In this document: piece by piece, positions 11,301 to 24,480 of the stretch
Position numbering within the stretch: the first letter of the stretch is position 1
Layout: every line of letters begins with the position of its first letter
The notes under the pieces: generated by a model
Seen by the model: the letters and a program-made list of their open reading frames with translations, nothing else
The model's database searches: none
Told to the model about the DNA's origin: nothing
Source: Diphasiastrum complanatum
Lineage: Eukaryota > Streptophyta > Lycopodiopsida > Lycopodiales > Lycopodiaceae
Length of the DNA stretch: 64,000 nucleotides
Direction of reading: 5' to 3'
Assembly (NCBI GenBank): GCA_029204225.1
Contig: CM055096.1
Span: 31,932,305-31,996,304 of the forward strand
Made by a program: the position numbers and the translations under genes

Positions 11301-14300
11301 GTCACTCTTGCACTGGAGCACATGCATAAACGATCACAATCAGTCAATCATGCATGCCAAAACGTTCACCCATCAGATCAGCATGCAAAACCGTTGAACA
11401 ATGACTGAAATCCTACTCTAATGCTGCAAAAACGAGTTTGAAATCAGATCCTAAACATACTACACTTGCATTAATCCACAAACAAGACATGAAATTTAAT
11501 CCACTCTAGGAAAGTAGAAAAACTAATCCACTCTACTATCCACAACCACACACAAAGGATGGAAGGGCACGATCATGAATGCATCACTCAAGAAACAAGC
11601 ATGATCAAGGAGCTCAATGGATGCACCAAACTTGTGGAGGCTCTTCTCATTTCAGCATGGAGTAGGTACAATACACAAAAAGCTTCTCTTCTCAAAGAGG
11701 GAGTCTCTTAATAAGCAAGAGAGCTCCTTAGGTGGCATCCTAGTGGCATTTCCACATTACACAAATTACAAGTGGAATTAGGCTCTCCACTAGATGTCAC
11801 CATTCAAAGGTGGCTCACTCTACTTTCTTTAAGAGGAGTCTACTTGCATTTATTACTTTGCCTAGAAATACTAGTTCCTACATGGTCATTCCATCTTTCG
11901 GGATTCACCATGAGGCTTACACAGTTTCTACTTGACAGTACTAACTAGCATTTCTCGACTCTCAGTCTTCGGTTGTCTCGTCTTCTCAGAGACCTCCTCG
12001 GTCTAAGGTGAGAGGTGCTCTTGAGTTGCTCTGGTCGAGTATCTTGGGGATTCGTCAGAATCAGCCAACACAAAGTTAGCCACATCTTGTTTCAAAGTGT
12101 CAAAACTTTGTTGTTGAACTTCCATCCACTTATTATTCTATAGCATATCAGTCAAAGGTGCAGCCATGTGTAACAACCCTTCACCCCTTGCCATAAAAAA
12201 CCCAACCATTCCAAGAGAGCCTCTCAATACCATCAAGTCTGTAGGTATAAGCCACGGAAGGAGAATGACAACTTTCCTTGGACTCGGTTTTATGCCTTCA
12301 GCTAACATACACGATAAAACCCAAATACGCTATCTTTTATTATCGTTAGAAAACGAGTCCGGGTTGAAAAAACAACTCTAAGGTGACTTACATGCAACAC
12401 AACACCACAACTGTTAACCAAAAAACACCATCCAAAGTACATCGTTCATCACCATCATACATCTTATTGGGGCATTAGTCAATCAAAAGGCATTGCCAGA
12501 AAGTTGCAATGATCGAAACAAGTTCTAAAGGCAGTCTTATTGACATGCACTTCACGAACTCAGAGTTCATGATTTCCATTCTTCAAACAACTTTGCTTAA
12601 AATAGTAGCATCGTACAATGCCATATCATCAATATGTAGAATAGGATATCGATGCTTGACAAACTCCTTGAACATTGGGCGTCCCATACCGTCCTTTGCC
12701 CCCAGGGAGTTCAAGCATCGATAAGCCCACACATGTACACCATGACCCGTCTGTTGGTCTAGGTCCCCAAGTAAGTCAATTTGTTCTTGCCATATGTTAC
12801 TTTTGCAACCAGCAGTAAACATATCAAACAAAAAACAAAAGCACATATACTTACAACGAACCCCCCACATACTAAGTTGCCATGATCAAAGGTCTTGGAG
12901 GAACATCGAGCTCACCTTGAAGTGAATGGATTCTACCATCATGCTAAGACTCATACACATGAGTACCCCAAGCGATGTAGAGCTTCTGTGCTACGTGCCA
13001 ATATATCTCCAGTATCACATCACAATACGCCAAACACATTATCTTTATATCGAACTTCTTAATCTAACTCTGAATGGTTAGTGGCATACCCACAACGTTG
13101 AGGCCTCCTCCAACAACACCCTTTCCATCAGCCCTCATGGCTATGTACTAGTACAAGGATGATTGTGGCTCACATTCAACCTTTCAATAAAAGTCAAGTA
13201 CGTTATGGGAGGACCTAGTGTCAAGTAGAACACACATTCATACCACACATTTGTCCACTTATAACAATTAAGGAAGTACAAGGAAATTGATACTTGTGTT
13301 GCGCCGTTTTAAACAATTGTGGCAAAAAGAAATAACATCAACCTTACCTGATCATCATCACTTTCATAAGATGCGTACTTCCCTATAATTCATCCTGCTC
13401 CAGCTCTTCAATAGTCATAGGTGCTCGTGCCAATTCCACTAGCAAATTGCATGAAGTCCACATTGTAAGCTTAAGCTTTAGCTTGAAGATCCATTTAGAG
13501 TCAATAGGTTTTATACCTGTAGGAGATTGACAAGACTCCAGGTCTTGTTCTTCATCAAGGAATGGTACTCAGCATCCATGGCAGCTTTCCATTCGTCTGC
13601 ATTGGGCATTGACAGTGCTTCTGCAATAGTGGCAGGTTCATCATGACTGATGAGGGACAAAACGATCAGGTTGTTGTCGTTGTCTTGCAGACCTTCGAAC
13701 TGCAGGTGCTTGAGTGGATGTTTCTCCTGGGTAGATGACAGGGATAGCTTCATCTTGGATGTTGATGCCAACTGAAAAATAAATTCCTATTATAGGATCT
13801 CGGATTACTTGGAGAACGGATATTAAAGAGCTGCTTTTGATGAGAGTATCAGTGTAGGTGTCTTAGACAACCATTCAAATAAATTGCGAAAACTATTAGG
13901 CGTCTAAAATAGCCATGCAATTCACTGATCCTGATATTCTGATATAAAGGAATGTAATTACAACTAGGCCTCAAGGACAGCCATACATTTCCTTGTCTGT
14001 GACATTGCAGAAGAAGAGTGAGAATTACTTAACATTCAACAAGAATGTAAGGAAATGGAACTACTAACAGAAACAGGGCAATAGCTATTGCTCTGAATAT
14101 TTACTCTCTCTCTATGATCATTAACTTTGAGGAGTTAGCTACTGAAAGACCAATTTTTGGTCATAGATCTCTGTCTATCTATTCATATCTCATGTATCAT
14201 CTGACGAATCAACTTTTGAATCTCTCTGTCTCCCTTCAATCGCTCATTTACATATATAGCAACTGGAAGATCTTGCATTATTCTATCTTTGCATTTACAA

Positions 14301-17300
14301 GATCGCTTAACAGCTGATTAACTGACTAATTAGAACAGTTATTATTGGAGCGTGAAGACGTAGATAGTCAATACTTGGAATCCTATGTATGTTTGCAGAG
14401 TGTCGTCTTTTTCGCATTTTATGCGAAGCAGTGTCGCATTTCTGGAAGTGTCTGAAATGGCCTAAAAGCTGAGTAACACAAGTGTCGCAAAACACTTAGT
14501 TGCTCAGGATGGCCCGAAGGTGACAAGGGCGATAATGTCGGGTTTTTCGCCCGTGGAAATTCCTAAGTAAAAATGCAGACTGTAGCGACAATCAGTGCAA
14601 GAATGCAGACTGTTGTCCGCAAACTACTTGAGAGAGTGATTTACATGAAAAAGCATGGAGGGCAGTTAGGATGAGTAGGAGTAAGATTAAACTCCAACAG
14701 TTCCCACGAGTCTAGTGGACGAAGAGATATAGAGGACCAAGTGCCTAGTGATATACCAGATGCTCTTGATTTTGACAATCCGGAGTCCATTTTGCATTGA
14801 TCTTTTATGATGGCACATGCATTATGTTATTTAGTTGCTAGTAGCTAGTTAGTTACTCCTTACCAGTAGTTTCTAGATTTTGGATTGTGCATTGTGCAAT
14901 GTGAAGGCCTATGAGCTCCTATTTTGATGTTTAAACTTTACTATAACATGTATGACATTGACCTTTGATATATCATTATGGAGACTGGAAGGCCATTTAA
15001 CTGTTTGCGTCTCCTATTTTGTAGTGATTGATAATTGATCGCATGTAACAATTAAGTCTTAATTTGATGTATGATTCATAAAGTAGATTTGGACTTGGAG
15101 ATTGATCATTGGAGTAGTAAGTACTTCGCAATATAGTAATTCACATAAATTATCATCAATTTTAAAACCTTTAAGTTTTCATTCAAAAAGTTAATGATTC
15201 GTATAAATTTCATTTTTAAACATTAATATATATAAAAAAATGTTTTTGAGTATTGCGTTCCCATTCTCGTTTCCATTTTCTCAAGAACGTTTCGTTCCCG
15301 TTCCCGTTCCCTAGTTTATATTCCTTGTGATGACGTGGCGTTCCCATTCCCGTTCCCACTTTCTCGAGGACGTTTTCGTTCGTGTTCTCGTTCCCGTTTC
15401 TTGGTAACTATGCCAGCACTCCTAATAAGACCCAATACCCCATACCAAAGCTAAGCACGACTCTCTGACGTCCAATGCCCACTAATTACGGTTTATTTAC
15501 AATTTACTTAAAGGTCACCACAGGCCGGTGACTTAGCCATTTTAGTAATCACAATAATTACAAAATGTGCATCTATCTAGAGAAATTGGACAAACCAGGA
15601 CAGGGAGTAAAGGCTCTAACACAAGTGGTCGATCAAGCACTCATGTAGAAGTTAGTCATAATTTTCTAGCATGTCTAGGGTTGACAGCGGACGGACAAGT
15701 GACGCCATCAAAAAGCTGATAAATAAAGCCACCATGGGGCAGAAAAGGGAAACAATTTTTTACTTTAAGCTAAACCAAGTATCCTAAAGAAGAGTGGCAC
15801 CTAGCTAGCTACGACCAAGTGGCCCCTTTCATAGACCGCCATAGACCGACTTTGGGTACGTAAGAGCTTCATTCTTGTCATCGACTGATTAAGAAGAGCT
15901 TGAGAAGCTTATGATGTAACATGTGCTAACAAAGCCTCAAAAATAAACGGGCAAAAAGGGAAGGAAAGACTTCTCAAACGCTGATAACCTGATTATTGCA
16001 AATTGTTTTCTTTTCTTTTGTCCACGTTTGCTATATATAGATCTTGATAGATACGATTTCGAGGAGGCCAATGACTCAATTTGAAGTGAAAAGTCTTCAA
16101 AGATAGGAGTGACCAAGAAAACCTAAAAGAAGTCTTTTATCTCTAGAAGAGAAGGAAACCTGCATCTAGGAAAGGTACAGGGAAACAGAGCCCGTTCTTA
16201 GAGCCTAATGCATGCTCTTTTCTAAAACAACAGGTGTATATTTTCAAAAAGAAGAATTGTACTTCACATGGCACCAAGCAATGGGCGCAGGTCTATAAAG
16301 TTTTTCCTTATTACACCATTCAAGAGGTACATCACTTACAGATGCAATATTCTTCTCAAAATTATGATCCAAAGGATAATCTTTGTGGATAAGTGACTCT
16401 TTGTGCTACATAATTCATGACTGATGAGGTAAAGAACTATATTCTTTCCAAGGGAGCAAGCATATCATATGTTTCTTGATGCTAAGATTACATGTTTCAA
16501 AAAACTATAGAATGGGAATGGTGGTTTGTTGATTGACACTAGTTTGTGGCAAACTTTGTGAAATCTTAGACCTGAGCTAGAAAGAAGTTGGGTACTAAGA
16601 CAAGTCTACAGCTAAACTTTGATATAAGGAAATTGGAGCTGGTGCTCGATGAGAAACAGCACGGGGCCAAGCACCCATTTGAAGCATCTTAAAACTTCTC
16701 TACAAAGTCAATTAATTCAAAACAGCTAGATTGTATGGTAAAACAATTGGACATTTTTGAGGTCATATTCAACAAGACTTGGCATGAACCAAGCACCGAC
16801 ATGGAAGATCTTCAAGATCATGCAGGTCATGCGACATGTTCTAGAAGGGGAGAGACACCTTGTTAGAAATCATATGTGTCTATCATGCAGCTTGAGTAGG
16901 AAAACTATGAATATACTTACACTTTCACTTTTGTTGCATCAATGACTCTGATGGTTGGTTCTTGTTGTAAGTCTCCAAAAGCATAATTCAACATATGAAT
17001 CCACACAGGCCTATCTTTAAAACTCTAGTCCTATTGGGCATTGACAGATAGCATATGCCAATTCATTTGGTTGGGGCCTTGTCACATGACTAGTGATGAC
17101 TTGCGCCCTTGCATTACACCAACATAATCAAAATGGCTAAATGTCATTCAATCTAAGATTCTCCAGTGAAACATGACAATCATGTCCATAAAGTAAGTCA
17201 AGAAATGTTTCAAAATCCAAGATCATTCTAATAGTTTCCGACAAATCATTATAGTCCTTTTTTATGAAGGACTACACAGATGCGATTCAAGCTATACATT

Positions 17301-20300
17301 TGACTGCCAGTAGACAGACAGGAGATTTCTAGCATCAGTCATTTATTTTTGCTCCAACTCATATCAAAGCTATCATGTTCTAGGTTCATAATGAGCAATA
17401 GCTATTAACATTGATTGATAGCCCACAAGAAGGGCCTAGAGCCTCGCAGTTTTTGTACCCCATTTTTTATGACCTCAGTGACTCTAAAGCAGCTTTCATA
17501 AAGAACTATGTATACCCAGAAAATAAGAAGCTGTTTCAAAAGACTATAAAAGCTTACCATCACCAATCAGTAAAACTCGTCCAGTGGCATCAGTCCAACT
17601 TTCCAAGGGCAAACGATCACGGATTCTCCTCTCAAATATTAGATCTGGTGCTGTAGCCTGGATAGTTGATATTAGAGTGTTCCAGCATTCAGAAGGTTCA
17701 AAATTAGCTAGCTTCTGCAAAGCTCTATCTTTTGCTCCATCTTTACAAAATCCTCCTTCGCTCCCATCTTCATTGTGATCCTCTACCCGAAAGACCCAAA
17801 ATGTATATCCTTCACCTATGGGAGAAAAAGCACCAGTGTGTTGTTATGTTGGGCTTCTTGGCATATCAAAAGAAAGCTTAGTGCTTTCGTATTTTATGCT
17901 ACAAAACAATTTCTAGAAGGAAACGTCTATGAGAAATTACGTACTTGTAACGAAACAATTTCACAGAATCTATTCAGATGAAACAAAGGAAATTGACAGA
18001 AAGTAGTGTTATGTATCAGCTAACATAGAAAATGTAAAATGTTGCACAGAGAATGTAACAAGTAGATAATTGATGCCAAGACCACTTTCATGACTGCACT
18101 AAGTCAACAACTTGAAATACGCAACAACTCCGACTACATGAAGAGAGTGTTTTCTCCTCCACTGTAACTGAATCATGAACTAGCATTTGATAGAGTTCTC
18201 TTTTGAGTTTGATGTATAGAGGAAAAATTAGCATTACTGCGAGCCATCAAGTGTAACCACTGAGGGAAGTCGGACACTGCCCGAAGGTTTCCTCAGAAGC
18301 TGGAAAATTGAGACAGCTTTTGTGAATAACGTCAATAACAAAGTCAAAAGAGTACTGGGCTTTTTTATACCTGCATCTACTAGATAAGCTTTTGTAGGAG
18401 AATCCAATTCACCCATATGAACAATCTGATCTTTCTCATGGGCCTTGATAAATCTGGGCAAAAGTTAACGGTTAAATCAATACTTATGAAACATAAGCAT
18501 AGGCGAACGCATTAGGCCACCCTTAAAAATTTTCATGGAAGATATTAATACTTGTGAAATATAAGCATAGGTTAACACACTAGGCCTACCCTTGAAATGT
18601 CTCATTAAAGATGAAGATTCACATGTAAACTTCAACCCTCAATAGTAAGTATTTTAATCTCCAGGAAGATTGGAATAGGCAAAAAATAATAATCTGCCAT
18701 AAAGTGGTTCAAAGTTCAAACTAAGTTTGTTTTTGTATTGTGCCAACTATGTGAAAGATGATCTGCTTTGCTACAATGACTGTATGCTTAATAACTTAGA
18801 GCTAGGTGCATCCACTTGCATTGCATTTATAATTCAAACTGTAATCAATCATGTTATGCATGGCAAGTTTGAGCTCTAAAGCAAGAGAAACAAGGATAAG
18901 CATACAATTCATCAGTATGTTCAAGCTACGGTAGGATAATGGTCAATGACATAGCATTACTTCAAATTTCACAAACTAATCTCAGACTATAAGAAAGTAA
19001 GAACAATAGTATCAGAATTGCAGTCTTGACTTCCCTGTGTGAGCATGTTCCACTAGCATGCATGTAAAGCAAAAACTAGCAAAAACAAAGCTGGTTTGTG
19101 CCCAGTTGAAATTTTCGTGGATCACAAGCGTTCACTTGAAACATCTTGAACTTACTGCCTATAGATAAAGAGGTTTGTTTTCTTGTGAGCATGTTCCACC
19201 AGCATATAAGCCAAAAATAGCAAAAACAAAGCAGATTTGCAAAGCTGACATTCTTGTGTATCTGAAGGGATCAACAGAAACACCTCGACTTATTGCCTAT
19301 AGGTGAAGAGATTCATCTTCTTACCAGGAAAAACTTCTTAAAGAGTCTCACATAATTAAGTTGTGACCTATTTCATCATGCATAAAATTCTGTTAAAGTT
19401 TAACAGTTATTAAAGAGAAATTATTGCTGACAACAAAACCTTGATACTTCAAAACCTGGCTTATCAACAGATGAGTTAGCCGCAGGAAATTGAATGGAAT
19501 GCGGTTGGCATTACAGTCTATTGATAGCTGCTGAAAGTTTTTCGCCTTAAATTTTGAACGGTAACATGTTGCCTCAAAACAGATTCAAGTGTCAGAATCC
19601 AAGACTGACTTTGCGCAATGAATGTTTGATTAAGCTTCAAAGGTTAGGAACTTGGAAACAACTAGATTTGAAATGGTGTACAATATCCATAAACTCAGAT
19701 CAGAACACCATCGATGGAAGTGAGTATGATTTAGTACAAACTCAAACGCAACTTATATTATTCAACGTATATCAGCAGGTCTGAAACACAATCTGTGCAA
19801 CTTGCAAAAATAGTTCTAGATTGGAGTCTAAGTTGCATTGAACGTTATTTTGTCAAAGAAATTCTTGAATGCCAATAGGGCTGTTGCATATTACAGTTGG
19901 GGAGCTTTAAATGCTAGTTTTTCGCTTACATGACCTTTTTAATTCTGTTCTTATAGACCATGACACTCATTTTACTGAGATTTTTGGATAGATCTCATGT
20001 GTATTTTGGACTTTTAGCTTCTTACGGGTATTGCTTATCATTCTTCTGATGATGGTCAATCTAAAGTGTTGAATCGTGTTTTAGAGAATTATTCACATAA
20101 TTTTGTCTCACCTTCTAATCAAGATTGGGATAAGCACTTTTGTTTTGCATAATACAATTAATAATAGCTCCGTTTAACAGCAACATAGGCGTATCCCCTT
20201 TTCTACTGGCCAATGGCTACATGTTAATTATTTTCATGACATGAAAATATCGAGCAAAAATAGAAAAAAATTTGGATTTAGTATTGCTACTAGAATGGAT

Positions 20301-23300
20301 AGCATTAAGAAATAGTCATTTATAATACCAAATGGCGAGGAAACTATCGCCAGTAGATGGTAGTATTGGGTTCGCGTCCCGCCCAAAACAAAAAAGGAGC
20401 TAGCATCAATTCTTAAGTCGGCCTTATAACTGGCCGTGTAATGCTAACAATTTTGATGTACGCAATATTTTCGCAAATATTAATCAATAATGCCCTTCAA
20501 CACCAATATCACCCCCCCCGTACATGATGACCTTGAAGAGCCAAATAGAAATACTCAAATTGGTAACTTATAGCAATCAATATTTTTGCAAAGATGGTTG
20601 TATTAAGCCTTAAGTATTTAAAAATCACGAGAAGAACATACTCTCTCCAACGAAGTGAAAATTGAGTAAGCTTCAGTAGGAAAAAAAGTGCCACTTTCCT
20701 CTAGACAAACACTTCTGAAGAGCTGAAACAAAGTGGGACAATGATTGGCAATAGAACTGTATACTATCATAATGGGAAGTTGGCAAAGAATAGTTTGAAA
20801 AGGTACAATTTGTAGCACCGGCTTTTAGAGTACCAGTTCACAGCTTACAACAATCGATAATCTTTTCATAGTAACCTTAAGGGGCCGTTTATCCTCCACA
20901 GATTTTCCTCGTATGTATGCTCAATGCATGAATGTTCAATTCCTCAAGCACCAGAAGCTTCATCTTATCAGCTCCTAAGGCTAGAGCTGCTCTCAAGAAT
21001 ATTTTTACTATGGCTTGAAGATCTAACATTTACCACTCATCCGAAAGGCATACCACTTAAACGATGACTAATTGCAAACATCTAGATGTAATCACCCATG
21101 TTGGACATGACGAAACACATCTAGTTACAAGCAGCCCACAAATCTTCGAAGGACTTGCTTTTTCAAAAGGGCAATGCAAAATTTATGAGCAAACGCTAGT
21201 ACATAAGTCTTATGCAAGCTATTAATTGATTTGGCAATAAACCAATAAGGTTCCAACCTAAGAATGATAAACAGCATATGTCCATTAGTAATGTTCAGAA
21301 AACAAAAACTTTGCATGTCCTCTACTTACTTCAACATCATGTTAGGCATTTGTGAGGCGATAAACTATGTATACTACACCTTCAAGCCTCTTTTCAACTT
21401 AGTCTATCGATCTTAAGCCTTACGCAGAAATGTAGATTGAAAAGGATTGAAAATTTGCAGTTATGATCTATTTATTTCATGCAATTCATCAGGATAAACT
21501 GCTATGCTTAAGCATATATGCAACTTGCAGACAATTATCTGCAACTGTGGAACTTAAAGTCCAAGTACTACGAATACGACGTTTCACTCTGAAATTCTTC
21601 ATCACAAGACAAAAAATCAATGATCAACTTTTGTACAGTCACAAAATAATCACAACTTTTAGCATATGCTAACAAAGAGCTCAAGTCTTCAATAAATATT
21701 ACAAACTTGTGACTTAAGAGCTAACTTTGACTCTGGGTTGTAAATAAGTGCATTCCAGTTCACAAGTTGCAAATCCCGTGGCTCATCACCAACCATCTTT
21801 TTCCGTACTGCTGACCATATCCCATCAGCACCAACTAGGAGTTTTGCTCGTACTAGTTTCAGCCCACTAAAAGCAATGCTGCTCTCACTCTTGACATCAA
21901 ACAGAGCTTCAATCCAATCCTACAGACGATAAAAGATGTCACAAAGTTCCTCCATCAGTTCATTATTTGCAGTTTTGAAGAGAACTGAACAGCAAATAGA
22001 TACATAAGCCACAAGGTATGTTCTAAGAAATGTAATCATTCACTCTGTGCAAGCTGGATCAAAAAGTGGCAGTAACTTTCAGAAAGCTCCAAGTAGCTGG
22101 TTAGATTCCACTTTAAGTAGCTGACTACAATCCAGCCATATTTTAATAGCTGGGTTTTTGGTGGAGAACAAATCCTGGTCAACAGTCAGGCATCAACAAG
22201 CAATTAATTTAAAGACAATCTTAGTGAATCAGGTAGATGAAAACACTGGTAGTTCAAGTGGATGAGTGTTGTTGGTCTCTTCAATGAAACCCAAGCTCCG
22301 CCTGGTTAAGGACATCCCCAAGCTAAGTTGGCCCCTTTTAATAACTGGAAGGTTTCCCGCCTTTTCAGAATCGGAAGAATCAGCAGTTCAGGAAGTCAGG
22401 GACTGGGGCTTGGGGACAGAAACGGAAAGACTCGGTCTATTTTTTTGTTGCCAATTTTTTTCCAAAAAAATGTTAAAAAAACTAGAAAAAAATGATTTGT
22501 CTTACATTTCACATAATCTACTTAGTACTACTTAAGTAGTACAGAATTGTCATTGCAATGGCCAATCTCAGGTGCTGACTTCTGAGCACACACAATGATT
22601 GACTTAGTTTATCAGAATTCAAACCCAAATATAGCCAGAAATCAACATAACCATGCTTCAAAGTTATATACAATCATGTGGCATGATCCATTTAACCTTA
22701 TAAACAAGATGGAGGCTTTTGCCTTCTGCCTTCAACACTTCTGACTGGAGCTGATCAAATTTATTTTGAATGTCCTTGTTGTCACTTTCCAACTTGTTTA
22801 GTCAATCACGAAAATACTTCCAAAAGCCAAAAGTAAATTCCAATTTTGATTGAAGTTGCTCTAAATGTCCATTTTGATTGGGTGCTCCTTTTTCAGCCTG
22901 GTGGAGCGCTCTTCAAATTCCAACTCTTCCATCTTTTTATAGATCAAAGGTACTTTCAACTGCATCTAATCCAAAACTGAGTAGAGATCCTCAGAAATTG
23001 ATTTTCAATTCTAAAATTCTCATTATTCTTCGAAAGTGCAATCGACGCAGTGACTCTTTTTCAGCAAACAAGGATCTGAGAACCCCACCAAACTAGTCCA
23101 TCCTGTCACCCACGTTGCAAATGGGTGTTGTAGTTTGTTCAGTTTTGATGCAAACAAATTGCTACACTTTGGACTCTAGAGAACTTCCATGGTGTCTTCC
23201 ATTTCAATGCTGATCGTCAAGTAGCTCTTACTTCTTCACACAGACTTACTAAGTGGGTAGTAACTACATTCTACCCATTTTGAAGAGGATAAATTGCCTA

Positions 23301-23427
23301 AATGATACGGTCTACGTTAAACTCTAGAAAAAGGGCAGCAAGGAGCCCTAGGAAAGGGTAGAACTGGCTGCAGGACCGCTAGAGATAGGTTGTGAATCTG
23401 CTGGAAAGAGGCAAGAGATCCGCTAGC

Positions 23428-23480
<53 letters not shown>

Positions 23481-24449
23481 GATGTCTCATGTATCTGGCT
23501 ACGTAGAGAACAAAATTTGTGTGAACTGCTAGTAGTAATACTAATGTTTGTGATTGGTATGGTGTGAAGCCCCTCAACGACTATGAGGCTGGTGGGTGGA
23601 GCTCTTTGGTGTCCATCCCAATGCCTACCAGAGAATCATCTAAATTTATTTTTTTGTTTCTCTGTCTGGATAAAAAGGATGTGATCTCTCTTTGATGCAC
23701 TAGGAGCTTGGCATGTATAACCTCTCGAGTGAGACATCTTTCATAATCAGTAATGGATATTGGAAAACAAAATACTCTTTCATTTCCACCTCTCCCATGC
23801 TACACAGATGACACAGCCTATCCTCGTTGGGTGTCTTAGGTCCGGAACGACATATCACTCTCTCATATAATACCATTACTGCAATAAGCAAATCCAATAT
23901 AAGATGTAGCTCAATATTGTCATCGAATAATCCATAAAAGGAGAGTATACCTGCTTGCATGTACTCCCATAGCTGGAAGGTGTCAGATTTTTAACTATCT
24001 CCTCATGGTCATCTCCAAGATTGTCCCATATTGCTTAGCTAAAGCATGCCCACCAATTATTATGGTACAATAGTTATTTGGGTTCATGGGATCGACGTTC
24101 CTATGGATCGGGCAAATGGCATTAGTACGCACACCAAGAAGATGGAAGCAAGATCCCACTATAGAAAAGATCAAAAAGTAGGGCAACAACAACATTGGGG
24201 ACATGGGTAGGATTCAGAAGCTTAGTCTCAAAATGCTCGATATCTGAAAATGGGTTAGTTATCAATTTCTCAATGGCATTAAGAGCTATTATTGTTTCTA
24301 TGAAGAGGGAAAACATGGAAGGACATAGACAAATGGCATCACTGGGCATTGTATAGTTGTGGCATATGAGGTCCACATATGGAGGCATCTCAATGATGGT
24401 GGTGTTAACTAGGAATACATGCCAAAAGGAGCATATGGTGGGTGGGTGT

Positions 24450-24480
<31 letters not shown>

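Noticed and set aside
12583-12870. Open frame VWAYRCLNSLGAKDGMGRP as a gene
   Set aside because: Frame breaks on both sides, no splice support and no recognised family; kept only as a note on decayed transposon-like sequence.
20330-20395. SINE- or tRNA-like segment with GGTTCGCGTCCC box B resemblance
   Set aside because: No box A at the right distance, no cloverleaf and no A-tail; a chance match is likely.
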